From Acinetobacter sp. ANC 3781 (GTDB lineage: Bacteria > Pseudomonadota > Gammaproteobacteria > Pseudomonadales > Moraxellaceae), in the NCBI RefSeq assembly GCF_004331285.1, contig NZ_SJOH01000027.1:1-33127 (forward strand): a stretch of DNA of 33,127 nt. The letters run 5' to 3'. Position 1 is the first letter of the stretch, and each line of letters begins with the position of its first letter. Below are positions 16,455 through 25,428 of the stretch, one piece after another. The notes beneath the pieces are model-generated. The model was not told the DNA's origin. It saw only the letters and a list, made by a program, of their open reading frames with translations, and did no database searches. A program made the translations under genes and the position numbers.

Positions 16455-17045
16455 TTACGATCCTTCAGCAAATTTTTTATATGCATTTGCTAACTTGATA
16501 TCGTAATTATTTTTTGCATAAGCCTTGCCATTGTAGCCTAGTGCAAACACTTTCCAGTGTTTGCTTTTAAGGGCATTTATAAGATTATTTACAGTAATAT
16601 ACCGGCACATGGCATCAAGTTGAGAGGCTTCATCTTTATACATTGCATTGATAAATGCTTGTAGTGATGTATAGCCCAAGGACTGCCAGTGATAGCCCAT
16701 CACTTGACCAATGCCCCATGAACAGGACTCAAGGGCGGATTCGCGATGATATTCAGCAGCAGCTGCTAATCGGCCATGCTGAGCGGAATATAAGCCATAT
16801 GCACCAGATGATTTATTACAGAGGTCCGGTCGTTCTATTAGCATTATTCGCAAATCGAAATCACGCTTATTGGCAATTAAACGCTGACGCATGACATGAC
16901 GTTCAAATAAAATCACCGGCGTGTTATCTGGATTAAATCCTGAACCTCGACATTCCACTTCATGAATGGCTTGAAGGGCTGCAGTTTCAATCCCCAGTTT
17001 TTCGGCTTGTTGCTGGATTTGTTCAATAGTGAGTTTTTTTGACAT
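16455..17045 (-). CDS. Endolysin, N-acetylmuramidase family
   Basis: 196 residues of the N-acetylmuramidase family (PF11860). Motifs: AIHEVECRGSGF with the likely catalytic Glu of the VE pair, ILFERHVM, and SWGIGQVMGYHWQSLGY. Cuts the peptidoglycan glycan strands. I take the ATG at 17045 because AGGAAAAGAGA lies just upstream and it follows the holin stop by 10 bp. The longer frame from 17153 runs back into holin and adds 36 residues not typical of the family. No signal peptide, so it needs the holin next to it. It replaces the P2 gpK endolysin. Confidence 0.9.
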   Translation of the reverse strand: MSKKLTIEQIQQQAEKLGIETAALQAIHEVECRGSGFNPDNTPVILFERHVMRQRLIANKRDFDLRIMLIERPDLCNKSSGAYGLYSAQHGRLAAAAEYHRESALESCSWGIGQVMGYHWQSLGYTSLQAFINAMYKDEASQLDAMCRYITVNNLINALKSKHWKVFALGYNGKAYAKNNYDIKLANAYKKFAEGS

Positions 17046-17055
17046 TTCTCTTTTC

Positions 17056-17427
17056 CTATTTAAACATGGCGGCAAAGGCAGCTTTAATTTCAGTAATAAT
17101 TTCACTGAATGCTTTACCTTTCCATAACTGCATGGATTGATACCCGATACCAATCAGCAACATGCCAAAGACGGCAAAAATCAGCATCACAAAACCTTGG
17201 GACTGCATTGAGTAATGGGCGAGTTGGTAATATTCAATAAAAGCAGATCCACCATATAGGCTAATGGCCACGCTAATCGCGAATTTTAAAATCACCCCGA
17301 TGGTAATTTTGATTCGGCCTTGTGGATCTATATCACCGCTTAAAATCAGCGCTAAAATTGCACCCATAATCGCGGCAATAATTTTTAAAAGCCACGGTAA
17401 TCCCTTAATTGAAATAGGATCATTCAT
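17056..17427 (-). CDS. Holin (three-TM)
   Basis: 123 residues with hydrophobic segments at about 12-31 (WLLKIIAAIMGAILALILSG), 43-64 and 78-100, and a C-terminal amphipathic end. Position between X and the endolysin matches P2 gpY holin. Forms the inner-membrane pores that release the endolysin. The start at 17427 has AGGGG 7 bp upstream; a GTG 7 codons earlier overlaps the X stop and is less likely. Family not certain. Confidence 0.78.
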   Translation of the reverse strand: MNDPISIKGLPWLLKIIAAIMGAILALILSGDIDPQGRIKITIGVILKFAISVAISLYGGSAFIEYYQLAHYSMQSQGFVMLIFAVFGMLLIGIGYQSMQLWKGKAFSEIITEIKAAFAAMFK

Positions 17428-17438
17428 TCGGTTCCCCT

Positions 17439-17642
17439 TTAATCCCACAGTTTCAGTGAGGGAGTACTTTGTATTTGAGTTGTTTCAGGCAAAATAACGG
17501 TTTGATGCTCGTCTAAAAATGTTCCATGCAACTCAGGATTTAATTCAATCAGTACAGCCAAAACCTGTACTGAATTGTCTTTGAAATAACGGTATGCAAT
17601 AGCATCTAAAGTATCGCCCTGTATGGCATTGACTGTACTCAT
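17439..17642 (-). CDS. X: Tail protein gpX (LysM-like)
   Basis: 67 residues, same length as P2 gpX. A LysM-like fold: STVNAIQGDTLDAIAYRYF, then LIELNPELHG, and TVILPE. A small tail/baseplate protein needed for tail assembly. Its ATG overlaps the L stop (ATGA). Confidence 0.9.
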   Translation of the reverse strand: MSTVNAIQGDTLDAIAYRYFKDNSVQVLAVLIELNPELHGTFLDEHQTVILPETTQIQSTPSLKLWD

Positions 17643-18037
17643 ACCAGTTTGACCCGGTTACGTTTTCGGTTCGTCAGGTCAGCAATGGTGTGATTTACAA
17701 TTCGACGTAGCGATTGAGCTTTTTCCTGTTGATTTTCCCCACGTGATTGACCATTTGTTGTGGTATCAAAATCTAGGTTCTCTTCACTAATCAATGCTGC
17801 TGCTTCATAGCAGACCGCACGTTTGTATTTTCGAATTTGGGTTTCTGTTTCTATTTTCAGTAAAAGGACCTGGTCATTGATGATGTCCATCGCTAACAGG
17901 ATTTTTTCTGTAAGCAAAGGCTCGCCCTTGGACTGATCTAAACGCACCGTACCCAACAAATCGGTAATACTGACGTTAGGACGCTCTGGATCAGGATTCG
18001 GAACTTCACTATTGGTCACGGGTGCGTTTAGCAGCAT
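17639..18037 (-). CDS. L: Head completion/stabilisation protein gpL
   Basis: 132 residues of the P2 gpL family (PF05926; P2 about 169). N-terminal PDPERPNVSITDLLGTVRLD, middle ILLAMDIINDQVLL, and the ending LRRIVNHTIADLTNRKR. It closes the filled capsid and forms the connector below the portal. A GGAG lies upstream, and 5 bp separate it from the M stop. Confidence 0.92.
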   Translation of the reverse strand: MLLNAPVTNSEVPNPDPERPNVSITDLLGTVRLDQSKGEPLLTEKILLAMDIINDQVLLLKIETETQIRKYKRAVCYEAAALISEENLDFDTTTNGQSRGENQQEKAQSLRRIVNHTIADLTNRKRNRVKLV

Positions 18038-18042
18038 TTTAC

Positions 18043-18894
18043 TTACTCCGCTGACGAACTTGTGTCGCTAGACACATTAGAGTCGGTGGACGCAGGAACT
18101 GACACATCTGCTGCCGAAGCATCAAGTGAATCAGCCTGCGAGCCGACAGTGGCGTCGGGAGACGACCCGGTTGTTTGCAGATTCAATAGCTTTTCAAGGG
18201 CTGCAATATCTTTTTTACAGCCGACTTTGCTATTGAGTCGCAAGGCATTTTTATAAGCATTGAGTGCTTCATGGGGTTGGGCTTCTTTTAAAGCATCTCC
18301 GGAAGCACGGTAAATTTTGGCACGGGCTTGATCGACCATTTGTTCACCCACACCCAGCTCAATAATTCGTTTAATCAGTTCAGCATGGGCAAGAGCGAGG
18401 TCTGAATCATTCAGAAAATCTTCAGCACATTGTTCAGTGACAAACTCTGCAATATTGCGGCTATATCCTTCAGGCATGACCATGTCATTTAAAAGGGCAT
18501 ATTCAGCAATACGAATAGCTAGGGCGTATTCACCTGCATCGACTGCCCAGATCATTAAGGTCACTAGCGTGGTGTTTTGGGCAGATGGAGAAACCGCCAA
18601 ACAGCCTTCGATATAGCCTAAATATTCAGGTAGCCATGCTATTTTTTTAGCAATTTTTTCCTGCGTTGATTTGGTGTCCTGCAGCTCGTTCATATGATTG
18701 AACAAACGCAATTCAATATTTGCTGCAGGAGAGGTGGCAACAAGGACTGTGCCTGTTCGATCACCTTCAGGCACACCAGGATCAATGCCCATAATCACTT
18801 TTTTCTTGCGTAAACGTAGATCGAGGCTTTGAGCATTTTTTATTGCTTTTTGAGCCAGTTTTTTTTCACGGTTTTGGCGCATTGAATTCGACAT
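18043..18894 (-). CDS. M: Terminase small (endonuclease) subunit gpM
   Basis: 283 residues of the P2 gpM family (PF05944; P2 about 247). LEYLGYIEGCL-like segment (LPEYLGYIEGCLAV), VTLMIWAVDAGEYALAIRIA and HGLRMPEGY-like DMVMPEGYSRN are family signatures. With P it cuts DNA at cos and packages it. A Ser/Ala/Asp-rich tail of about 40 residues (after 245) is an extension beyond P2. Its ATG shares a base with the N stop (TAATG). Confidence 0.92.
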   Translation of the reverse strand: MSNSMRQNREKKLAQKAIKNAQSLDLRLRKKKVIMGIDPGVPEGDRTGTVLVATSPAANIELRLFNHMNELQDTKSTQEKIAKKIAWLPEYLGYIEGCLAVSPSAQNTTLVTLMIWAVDAGEYALAIRIAEYALLNDMVMPEGYSRNIAEFVTEQCAEDFLNDSDLALAHAELIKRIIELGVGEQMVDQARAKIYRASGDALKEAQPHEALNAYKNALRLNSKVGCKKDIAALEKLLNLQTTGSSPDATVGSQADSLDASAADVSVPASTDSNVSSDTSSSAE

Positions 18895-19922
18895 TAGGCT
18901 TCTACCTCAATGTTTTCAAGTAGCACACATTTCGAATAGTCTTCCACCACAAAGTCTTCATTCACAGACTGGTAGTCAACGGCACGATCCCATTCAGGCT
19001 GTTCGACAATGGAACGGTTCAAGGTACCTGACTGCATATAAATCGAAAGGTTATCCGGAGTCGTGATCAAAATCGTTTTTGCCGGGAATTTAGGGACATG
19101 CAAAGCTTGCAAGGTACCGAGCTGCTTATTGGCATAAATTGTTCGTGCAGCAAGCTGTTCGGTTGGATCTTGGATGGTATTCAGCAACGGCAAGTATTTG
19201 TCGCTCAAAATCCCACGGCCACAAATTGCAATCAATCCGCTTTCGCGATGTTGTTCAGCGATATATTCTTCAACCGCAAACTCAACCAGTCCATCGACCG
19301 TTTTAAACTCGTTGCCTGCACCGACTTTAATCACCAGATTACCGGTACCATCATCAACACCTTCATAATGCTGCTCCGGTGCAATATCACGAATTTTTTG
19401 CAACCAGCCTTTTTTTACATCCTGTAAAAGAGGATTGGCGATCCGGTCAGAAGTAGGTGCACGATATAAACCATTAAAACCGATACACAGTTTGTCTAGT
19501 GCAATGGCTTTAATCACCATCGCCTGCAATTTGGCTTTAAAGTCCGGATGGTGTTTCCAAGCATTTAGCAATGACCAGTAATACGCCACGTCATAGTTGG
19601 TCTGGGTACAGTCGTATTCATCCAGTAAATCCAGTGTGCCAGCGGCAACCGGTGTACGGGCTTTGACTCGGGTATCGGTGGTGCCTGCAACAGAAGAACC
19701 AATTTGCAGCCCAATTTTTTCCCCTTTGGCATTATCAACCGGGAAGACATTAATTTGCTTTAAAAAGTCCGCGGACTCCTGGTAAGCAGCAATGATTTTT
19801 TGTTCAGGTACAGGTTGAACGGCAAAGGTGTATTTTGCATCTTCTACATTATTTGCACGTGCAATATCAGCGATATATGACGAAAGTTTAGTACGTGCAA
19901 TGGGATTCAGAACGACTGCCAT
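18894..19922 (-). CDS. N: Major capsid protein gpN
   Basis: 342 residues of the P2 major capsid family (PF05125; P2 357). Recognised by FLKQINVFPVDNAKGEKIG, TLDLLDEYDCTQTNYDVA, ALDKLCIGFNGLYRA and NPLLQDVKKGWLQKIRD. HK97-type fold. A short N-terminus will be trimmed by gpO protease in P2-like assembly. AAGGAA lies about 10 bp before the start. Confidence 0.96.
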   Translation of the reverse strand: MAVVLNPIARTKLSSYIADIARANNVEDAKYTFAVQPVPEQKIIAAYQESADFLKQINVFPVDNAKGEKIGLQIGSSVAGTTDTRVKARTPVAAGTLDLLDEYDCTQTNYDVAYYWSLLNAWKHHPDFKAKLQAMVIKAIALDKLCIGFNGLYRAPTSDRIANPLLQDVKKGWLQKIRDIAPEQHYEGVDDGTGNLVIKVGAGNEFKTVDGLVEFAVEEYIAEQHRESGLIAICGRGILSDKYLPLLNTIQDPTEQLAARTIYANKQLGTLQALHVPKFPAKTILITTPDNLSIYMQSGTLNRSIVEQPEWDRAVDYQSVNEDFVVEDYSKCVLLENIEVEA

Positions 19923-19974
19923 AATTGAAAAATTCCTTGTTTATTTAATCAGAATGAAATCTGGTCAGTTTTAA

Positions 19975-20871
19975 TTAGTATGCAACTTGGTCAGTATCAC
20001 CACCGCTTGAAGCAGGGGGGGTATTGACAGGCGTTTTTGAAAGCTGGGTGAATTGCTGCTGTAAAGATTGGATAGACTGCAAAATTGGAGCAAGCGCCTG
20101 ACTTAATTGATCCTGTTCCGGGGTTGCAGGTACTTGCGTATTTTGGGTGACTGGTGCCGTTGTGGTAACTGGAGCAGACGGTTGAGTGGGCAAGGCACTA
20201 AATTTATCATTCAGCTCTTTAATCCCGTTTAAAGCAGTTACTAAACCTTGTGTCACTACGGCTTGGAAATCGTCAGGCTGAACTGCCGGTTTTGGTTGGC
20301 TCGGTGTAAGCATGCTTTTGAGCTGCTCTAAAAAACCTTTTTGATCATTCGGAACTGAATTGTTCTGTTCAGCCGGTGCTGTCGGAATAGACATAAAAAT
20401 CTCCGCATTGGGTTGAGTGCGTACTGCAAATTGATTAGCTGAAAATTTGATAGGTTCAGTACCGAGTGAAGCAGGGGTGTCGGTCAAACCAAGACCCACC
20501 TGATAGGCAATTCCTGTTCCGGCAAAGTTGCGGTAAAACTCGATTGATGGATAAATTTTCTGACCGTCTTTATTCATTGCCACAAAGTTCGGCAAAGCAG
20601 AAATGGTGTTATAAAGTGACCACTTGCCATCTTCTTGCACAGCTTCAACTTTGATGATGTCGCCATAGGCATTGAATGGCGGTTCGGGTGACCATCCTGA
20701 AAAATGCTCGAGATTGATTCGTGCCCCATATTTTTCCAGACTGTAACTTGAACCCATTTGCTGAATTTCCTGTCCAGTCAGTTCACGTCCATCAACTGTT
20801 TGACCTTCACGTGCAACTCGAAAACGTTTTTCAACACGCCCTTCACCTGCAAGTCCCATACAAATTTCCAT
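19975..20871 (-). CDS. O: Capsid scaffolding protease gpO
   Basis: 298 residues of the P2 gpO family (PF05929; P2 284). The protease domain is N-terminal: D27 (VDGRELTG), H56 (INLEHFSGW) and S109 (IYPSIEF) match the P2 triad D19-H48-S107 in order and mostly in spacing. The C-terminal part (about 160-298) is Pro/Gln/Thr-rich with a helical scaffold segment. It cleaves the capsid, scaffold and portal during maturation. Starts at ATG 20871; an in-frame ATG four codons later is possible. First gene of the first minus-strand late unit. Confidence 0.93.
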   Translation of the reverse strand: MEICMGLAGEGRVEKRFRVAREGQTVDGRELTGQEIQQMGSSYSLEKYGARINLEHFSGWSPEPPFNAYGDIIKVEAVQEDGKWSLYNTISALPNFVAMNKDGQKIYPSIEFYRNFAGTGIAYQVGLGLTDTPASLGTEPIKFSANQFAVRTQPNAEIFMSIPTAPAEQNNSVPNDQKGFLEQLKSMLTPSQPKPAVQPDDFQAVVTQGLVTALNGIKELNDKFSALPTQPSAPVTTTAPVTQNTQVPATPEQDQLSQALAPILQSIQSLQQQFTQLSKTPVNTPPASSGGDTDQVAY

Positions 20872-20927
20872 CTATGTTTCTGATGTATGCAGTCTGCTTG
20901 TAAGGGGATAGGTGTCGCAACGACCAG

Positions 20928-20954
20928 AATCCTGTTTAACGCTTAATCAGGATT
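20928..20954. promoter_or_regulatory. Late-operon palindrome, copy 3 (between O and P)
   Basis: AATCCTG-N13-CAGGATT with a TTAA-CGC-TTAA centre, in the 126-bp divergent gap. The centre is 70 bp from the O start and 57 bp from the P start. Both flanking genes point away from it, so it cannot be their terminator. This favours a regulator-binding role for all three copies. Confidence 0.55.
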
Positions 20955-20997
20955 TTTCCATTTTGGGAAAATCTGTGCATAGGGCAACATTGAGGGC

Positions 20998-22779
20998 ATG
21001 AATACACCTCAACCTATACAGTTCGACCTTATGAATCCCCGGCAACATGGACGAATCCTGTTTGCGATGGGCATGTCTGTCTCTGAAATTGCCAAACAAA
21101 TCGAAGAGAATCGCGCCACAGTCGAAAGTTGGAAACAGCGCGATGCCTGGGAAAAAGCGGATTTATTTGATGACGTGACTTTGGGGTTAAAAGTTCGCTA
21201 TATGGCTTTGACTTTTATGGATGGGAAGAGCAATGCCAACTATAAAGAAATGGATTTTATCGGGGTTCAATTTGAACGTTGGGCACGAATAGAACGCTAT
21301 CGTGAAGGAGGAACACAAGCGGATCTCAATCCTAAACTTGAAAATCGTAATGATAAACCACGTAAGCAAAAACTGAAAAATCAGCTGACTGAAGAAGATT
21401 TACAGAAACTCGAACAAGCCTTTGAGGAATATCTATATTTGTATCAACAGGAGTGGATGAATGCTATATCCTGGTCACGGATTTTCATTTTGCTGAAATC
21501 CCGGCAGATCGGTGCCACCTATATTTTTGCATTATGGGCATTGATTGATTTGCTCAAAACAGGCAAGAACAAAATCTTCATGTCTGCTTCCAAGGCGCAG
21601 GCCTATCAGTTTATTGAATACATTAAAGCCTTTGTACTTGAAGTTTGTGGGATTGAACTGACCGGAGATCCAATTGTTATTAATGGACCGAATGGACAGG
21701 GGACCATTTATTACCTAGGAACAAATGCCCTGACCGCCCAGGGTCGACATGGTGATGTCATCATGGATGAATTTTTTTGGATTCGTAATTTTTTGAAATT
21801 CAAAAAAGTGGCCAGTGCGATGGCTTCGCAAAAAATGTACAAGCAAATTTACATGTCTACGCCTTCCAGCATTTTGCATGAAGCCTATGCATTTTGGACA
21901 GGCACAGACAGTAAACGTAAATTACCGATTGAAATTGATATCAGTAAAGCTGCTTTAAAATTACCTGTGAAATGTGCCGACCGTAAGACCCGGCAAATTG
22001 TCACTTTAGATGATGCTGAAGCCAAAGGCTGTGATCTATTTGATCGTGATGACTTGCTTGCAGAATATGGTGATGATGAGTTTGCCAACCTGTTTGATTG
22101 TGATTTTATTGATGACTCAGGCTCATATTTCCCACTCAAAGATATCATTCCCAATATGGTGGATTCATGGGAAGTCTGGAATGATTTTCATCCCAATGAA
22201 ACACCTCACTATCAAGGTGATGTCTGGTTGGGGTACGACCCATCATTTACCGGTGACAATGCTGCCTTGGCCGTGATTGCACCGCCACGTACCCCATTAG
22301 AACCCTATCGGATTTTAGAGGTTAAACAGTTCAAGGGACTGACCGCACAGGAACAGGCGCTTTACATTAAAAAGGTGTGTGGACGTTATCACGTCATGTT
22401 TATAGGTATAGACAATACCGGTAATGGTATTGCTGTTGCAGAGCATGTGGCTAAGTTTTTCCCGGCTTTAACGCGTTTGAACTATAACCCTGAATTGAAA
22501 ATACGTATGGGCTTACGCGCAAAAGAACTGTTTTAAAAAAGACGCTTACATTTTGATGCCGGTCTTACCACGGTAGCAAAGGCCTTTCTTTCAATTAAAA
22601 AAGCACTCACCAGTGGGGGTGGCAATAAAACGCTCATTACCACTCGATCTGCTGAAAATGGTCATGGTGATATGGCATGGGCAATCATGAACGGATTAGA
22701 GAATGCTCCGATTATTGATACCACTGATGCATCACAACAAGGCGCACAACGTAGCCGAATTCGAGTATTCAAATCATGA
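20998..22779 (+). pseudogene. P: Terminase large subunit gpP (ATPase), interrupted by in-frame TAA
   Basis: Reads as P2 gpP: an N-terminal helix-turn-helix (AIEMLGEKPA-like, here SEIAKQIEENRATVESWKQR), Walker A region KSRQIGATYIFA (about 165), Walker B VIMDEFFW (about 254), and nuclease residues in WLGYDPSFTGD (about 411) and GIDNTGNG. The frame stops at TAA 22534-22536 after 512 residues. The same frame then continues without shift (KRRLHFDAG, then HGDMAWAIMNGL) to a TGA at 22777. The full frame of 593 codons equals P2 gpP (590). The missing end carries the last nuclease acidic residue (HGD), so the truncated form should not cut. A mutated CAA (Gln) fits. The TGA overlaps the Q start (ATGA). 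Confidence 0.88.
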
Positions 22780-23846
22780 ACTTAAATAATTTTATTCCTA
22801 AACCCCTACAACGGTTTAGTCCATTTGCTGTAGCCTCAACTGAGGCACCGATGGAAGTATCAGCCAAGACTTCAATTATCTGTCGTAACTTTGGACAACC
22901 TGAACCGGTACTGGATGGGCATGCTTTGTTTGAATATGGCTATTGTCCGAAATGGCTAGATTGGTATGACTTGCCCTATGACATGTTGGCTACTGCCAAA
23001 CTGTTCCGAGCAACCAGTCATCACACCAGTGCACTAATTGTGAAACGCAATATTTTAACCAGCGATTTTATTCCTCATCCTTGGTTGAGCCGACATGAAT
23101 TTAATGCTTTGGCATTAAACCTTCTGACTTTTGCAAATTGCTATGTGCATATTAAAAGAAATCTTTTTGGAGGAATCCTTGGACTCGGATCTCGACCAGC
23201 ATTAAATATGCGTCGTGGTCTGGATTTGGAAAGTTATTTTCAGTTGGATTATGACCAGACTAAAAACCATAAATTTACACCTCAAGACATGATCCATTTA
23301 TTTGAATCAGACATTGGGCAAGAGGTGTATGGCGTCCCCAATTATTTAAGCAGCGTAAATGCGATTCTACTGAATGAATCTGCCACCTTATTCCGTCGAC
23401 GCTATTATAAAAATGGTGCTCATGCAGGTTTTATTCTTCACATGACTGATGCATTACAAACTCAAGGTGATGTAGACGCCTTAGAAGATGCTTTGGAGAA
23501 TTCCAAAGGGGCAGGCAACTTTAAAAATTTATTACTCTATACACCTAGAGGAAAAGAAAAAGGGGTGAATGTTATTCCTCTGGCTGAGGTGGCTGCTAAA
23601 GATGAGTTTTATAATATTAAGATTGCCAGTCGTGATGACCAGTTGGCTGGCCATCGTATTCCACCACAACTGATCGGCGTGGTACCGTAAAATGCAGGGG
23701 GCTTTGGTGATGTTGAGAAAGCCGCGAAAGTTTTTTATTACAATGAAATTGTCTACTATCAAAATCTAATGAAACAGATCAATGAACGGCTTGGGGTAGA
23801 GGTCATTCAATCTAAAGATTATGAGCTTTTATCTACGACTGAGTAG
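22776..23846 (+). pseudogene. Q: Portal protein gpQ, interrupted by in-frame TAA
   Basis: P2-type portal (PBSX/P2 portal family, PF04860): LFEYGYCPKWLDWYDLPYDM, HLFESDIGQEVYGVPNYLSS, and the HRIPPQLIGVVP loop. A TAA at 23688-23690 follows VVP after 304 residues; the frame then continues NAGGFGDVEKAAKVFYYNEI to a TAG at 23844. The family normally reads VVP-Q-NAGGFG here, so CAA to TAA is the simplest explanation. Full frame 356 codons against 344 in P2. The last 51 residues would be lost, including the C-terminal helices that line the portal. Overlaps P by 4 bp. Confidence 0.88.
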
Positions 23847-23886
23847 CTAAAACTTCTCCTACTTTTATAAAAATATTTATGCATAA

Positions 23887-23915
23887 AAAAACCCCGGTAT
23901 CCTGCCGGGGTTTTT
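23887..23915 (+). terminator. Rho-independent terminator after Q
   Basis: AAAAACCCCGG / CCGGGGTTTTT, 11-bp perfect stem with a 7-nt loop and T tail. It ends the P-Q transcript, 40 bp after the Q stop. Confidence 0.92.
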
Positions 23916-24403
23916 CGTATTGGTTCGCTTGGTATAACTCCTGTCGTACCTTACTGTCCTTGTGCATATCTATGCTCTTATTATTGTGTGGAACTTCCTG
24001 TTCCTGATGAATCCATCATAGGAAATTACCCCAAGATCGTATAGCCGCAAAGGGCGGGAATTGATGTAAGCAAATGCGTACAAGATCGGCCAAAAACTGT
24101 CTCCATTATATCCGAAGATATTGGGGGATATTTTTTGCTCTAGGAAGACTAGGAACACTGAAAAAAGCTTCGTCTTGAATATAAAGTAATCGATTTTACT
24201 GGCAGAATATATCAAAAAAGTTTAAAAATTCCGACTTGTTTTTAAGCCAGTTTTTTGCTGTTTTTAGGTAGATCGGAATTATTTAACTACATGAAAAAAA
24301 TATTTTTTATATTTCGTTTCGTATAAGCGCCATTATGTTGAATGGGGTTTTGTTTTTACCATTTTTGGAGCTCTTTTATAAAGTTATAAAATATTTCCAT
24401 AGG
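23916..24403. other. Gene-free stretch beyond portal; phage boundary region
   Basis: In P2, cos lies just past Q, so any cos remnant would be here, but I cannot identify one. I see an inverted repeat AATTCCGA / TCGGAATT (24227-24234 and 24273-24280, 38 bp apart) and no convincing gene. An 81-codon minus frame (23970-24215) has no support. The right part is very AT-rich. Confidence 0.4.
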
Positions 24404-24802
24404 TTATAATAGTGAATAATTTTTTAAGGCTAAATATAATTCATCATCATATGAAATAAGTAAATTATTTAAATTTTTATTTTCTAAGTATTCTGAAATT
24501 AAAGTAATTTTTTGAAAAAAAGAATAAATATCCTCTTTTGACTAAATAGAAGTACTGAGACTAAGAACATACTCATTCAATAATTTATGGATTACATTAT
24601 TTCTCGCATTTATATCAAGATCAGTGATATGTATCTTTTTAAAATATTCAATAGTCTCTTAATGAACAGCCAAAAAATATACTTCTAAAGCTAGTTCATC
24701 TGAAGGATTAATTTCTAAAGTATCCAAGGCCCATTTTTGAATGTCTTCTGGGGATTTTAAATATAATTAGACTTTAAATTGAATTTTATTGGTTTTACTC
24801 AT
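24404..24802 (-). pseudogene. Small unknown gene with three in-frame stop codons
   Basis: From ATG 24802 to TAA 24404 the frame spans 133 codons with no shift, but with stops at codons 12 (TAA, 24767-24769), 48 (TAA, 24659-24661) and 87 (TAG, 24542-24544). The sequence between them is convincingly protein-like: SPEDIQKWALDTLEINPSDE, ETIEYFKKIHITDL, FFQKITLISEYLENK. All three stops are one C-to-T change from Gln codons. Helical, acidic, about 132 residues. No family recognised; the size and tandem neighbour suggest an immunity-type protein (weak inference). Confidence 0.55.
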
Positions 24803-24855
24803 TTGTATTATATTAAATATTAGTTATTAACTCCCTTAATTAAGTCTTAAGACAG

Positions 24856-25280
24856 CTAGTCTGTATATAACCAACGGATGAATTTTCCATCTTTATCATA
24901 AAGTTTATGAGCTAATGCGTAAGGGCAATTTATCAAGAAGTACCATCCTAGAGAGTTATTTTTTTTTGATCCATTTGATGGATAGCAAAGCTACCAAGCC
25001 AAACTTGTTGTAGCTGTTCAATTTGGTCTTGTGGGCTTCCAAGCAGCAACTCTCCATCTCTAGATGGCTCTTTATAGTTTAAATTATAAAATAAAGAAAT
25101 ATCACCACTTTCTAACAGTATTTTCAGAGCTTTGAAGAAGGCTGTATCTTGTTTATATTCGAGCTTAACCTCTGGATCGATTTCTTTAAGAAAGTTACCA
25201 TACAAATAAAATAAATCATCTAACCCTTCCTTAAACTCATATTCATGAAAGGTTTTAAGGATTAGCTCCAATTGATTCAT
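24856..25280 (-). pseudogene. Small acidic gene, frameshifted in an A9 tract
   Basis: The frame from ATG 25280 ends at 24948 after 110 residues. Nine A on the minus strand (24959-24967) precede a different frame that continues well: NSLGWYFLINCPYALAHKLY, then FIRWLYTD, to a TAG at 24856. One extra A would give a single 141-residue protein. The body (FKEGLDDLFYLYGNFL, LLLGSPQDQIEQLQQVWLGSF) and the W-Y-rich end look like a small immunity-type protein, perhaps DUF596-like, but I am not sure. Either a sequencing slip, a real mutation or phase variation. The next gene on the same strand starts 53 bp downstream. Confidence 0.5.
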
Positions 25281-25428
25281 TAAAACTAATGCTCCAAAAT
25301 ATTTAAAAATTAAGAATTTCTAAAATTAACATAATACACCTTATACAAAATCAAAAATGTAAGCCCAAAATAAAAATGTCGGCTTTAAGAATATGCACTT
25401 TTGCGATTATCGAAGCGGTCGGTTTGCT

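Larger units (their letters stand above)
4455..23915. mobile_element. P2-like prophage, late gene module
   Basis: Gene content and order reproduce the P2 late region: D-U-T-E-FII-FI, H-I-J-W-V, S-R-lysis-X-L-M-N-O on the minus strand and P-Q divergent on the plus strand. Differences from P2 seen here: com and dam lie between S and V, a split FI, no tail-fibre chaperone G, no spanin pair between endolysin and R, and no ogr after D. No integrase, repressor, cox or replication gene occurs on either side within the window. P and Q each carry an in-frame TAA. I read this as a defective prophage or remnant; boundaries and att sites could not be found. The limits given are the first and last recognisable phage elements. 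Confidence 0.9.

Noticed and set aside
17046..17153. Longer endolysin start at 17153
   Set aside because: The 36 extra residues overlap holin in another frame and do not look like the family; ATG 17045 has a strong ribosome-binding site.
2298..23690. Genome-wide recoding of TAA as glutamine
   Set aside because: Intact genes in the window end with TAA and use CAA freely; only a few frames carry internal TAA/TAG, which fits mutation better.
23970..24215. 81-codon minus-strand frame beyond Q
   Set aside because: No recognisable protein pattern, no ribosome-binding site, and it lies in the likely cos/boundary region; probably chance.
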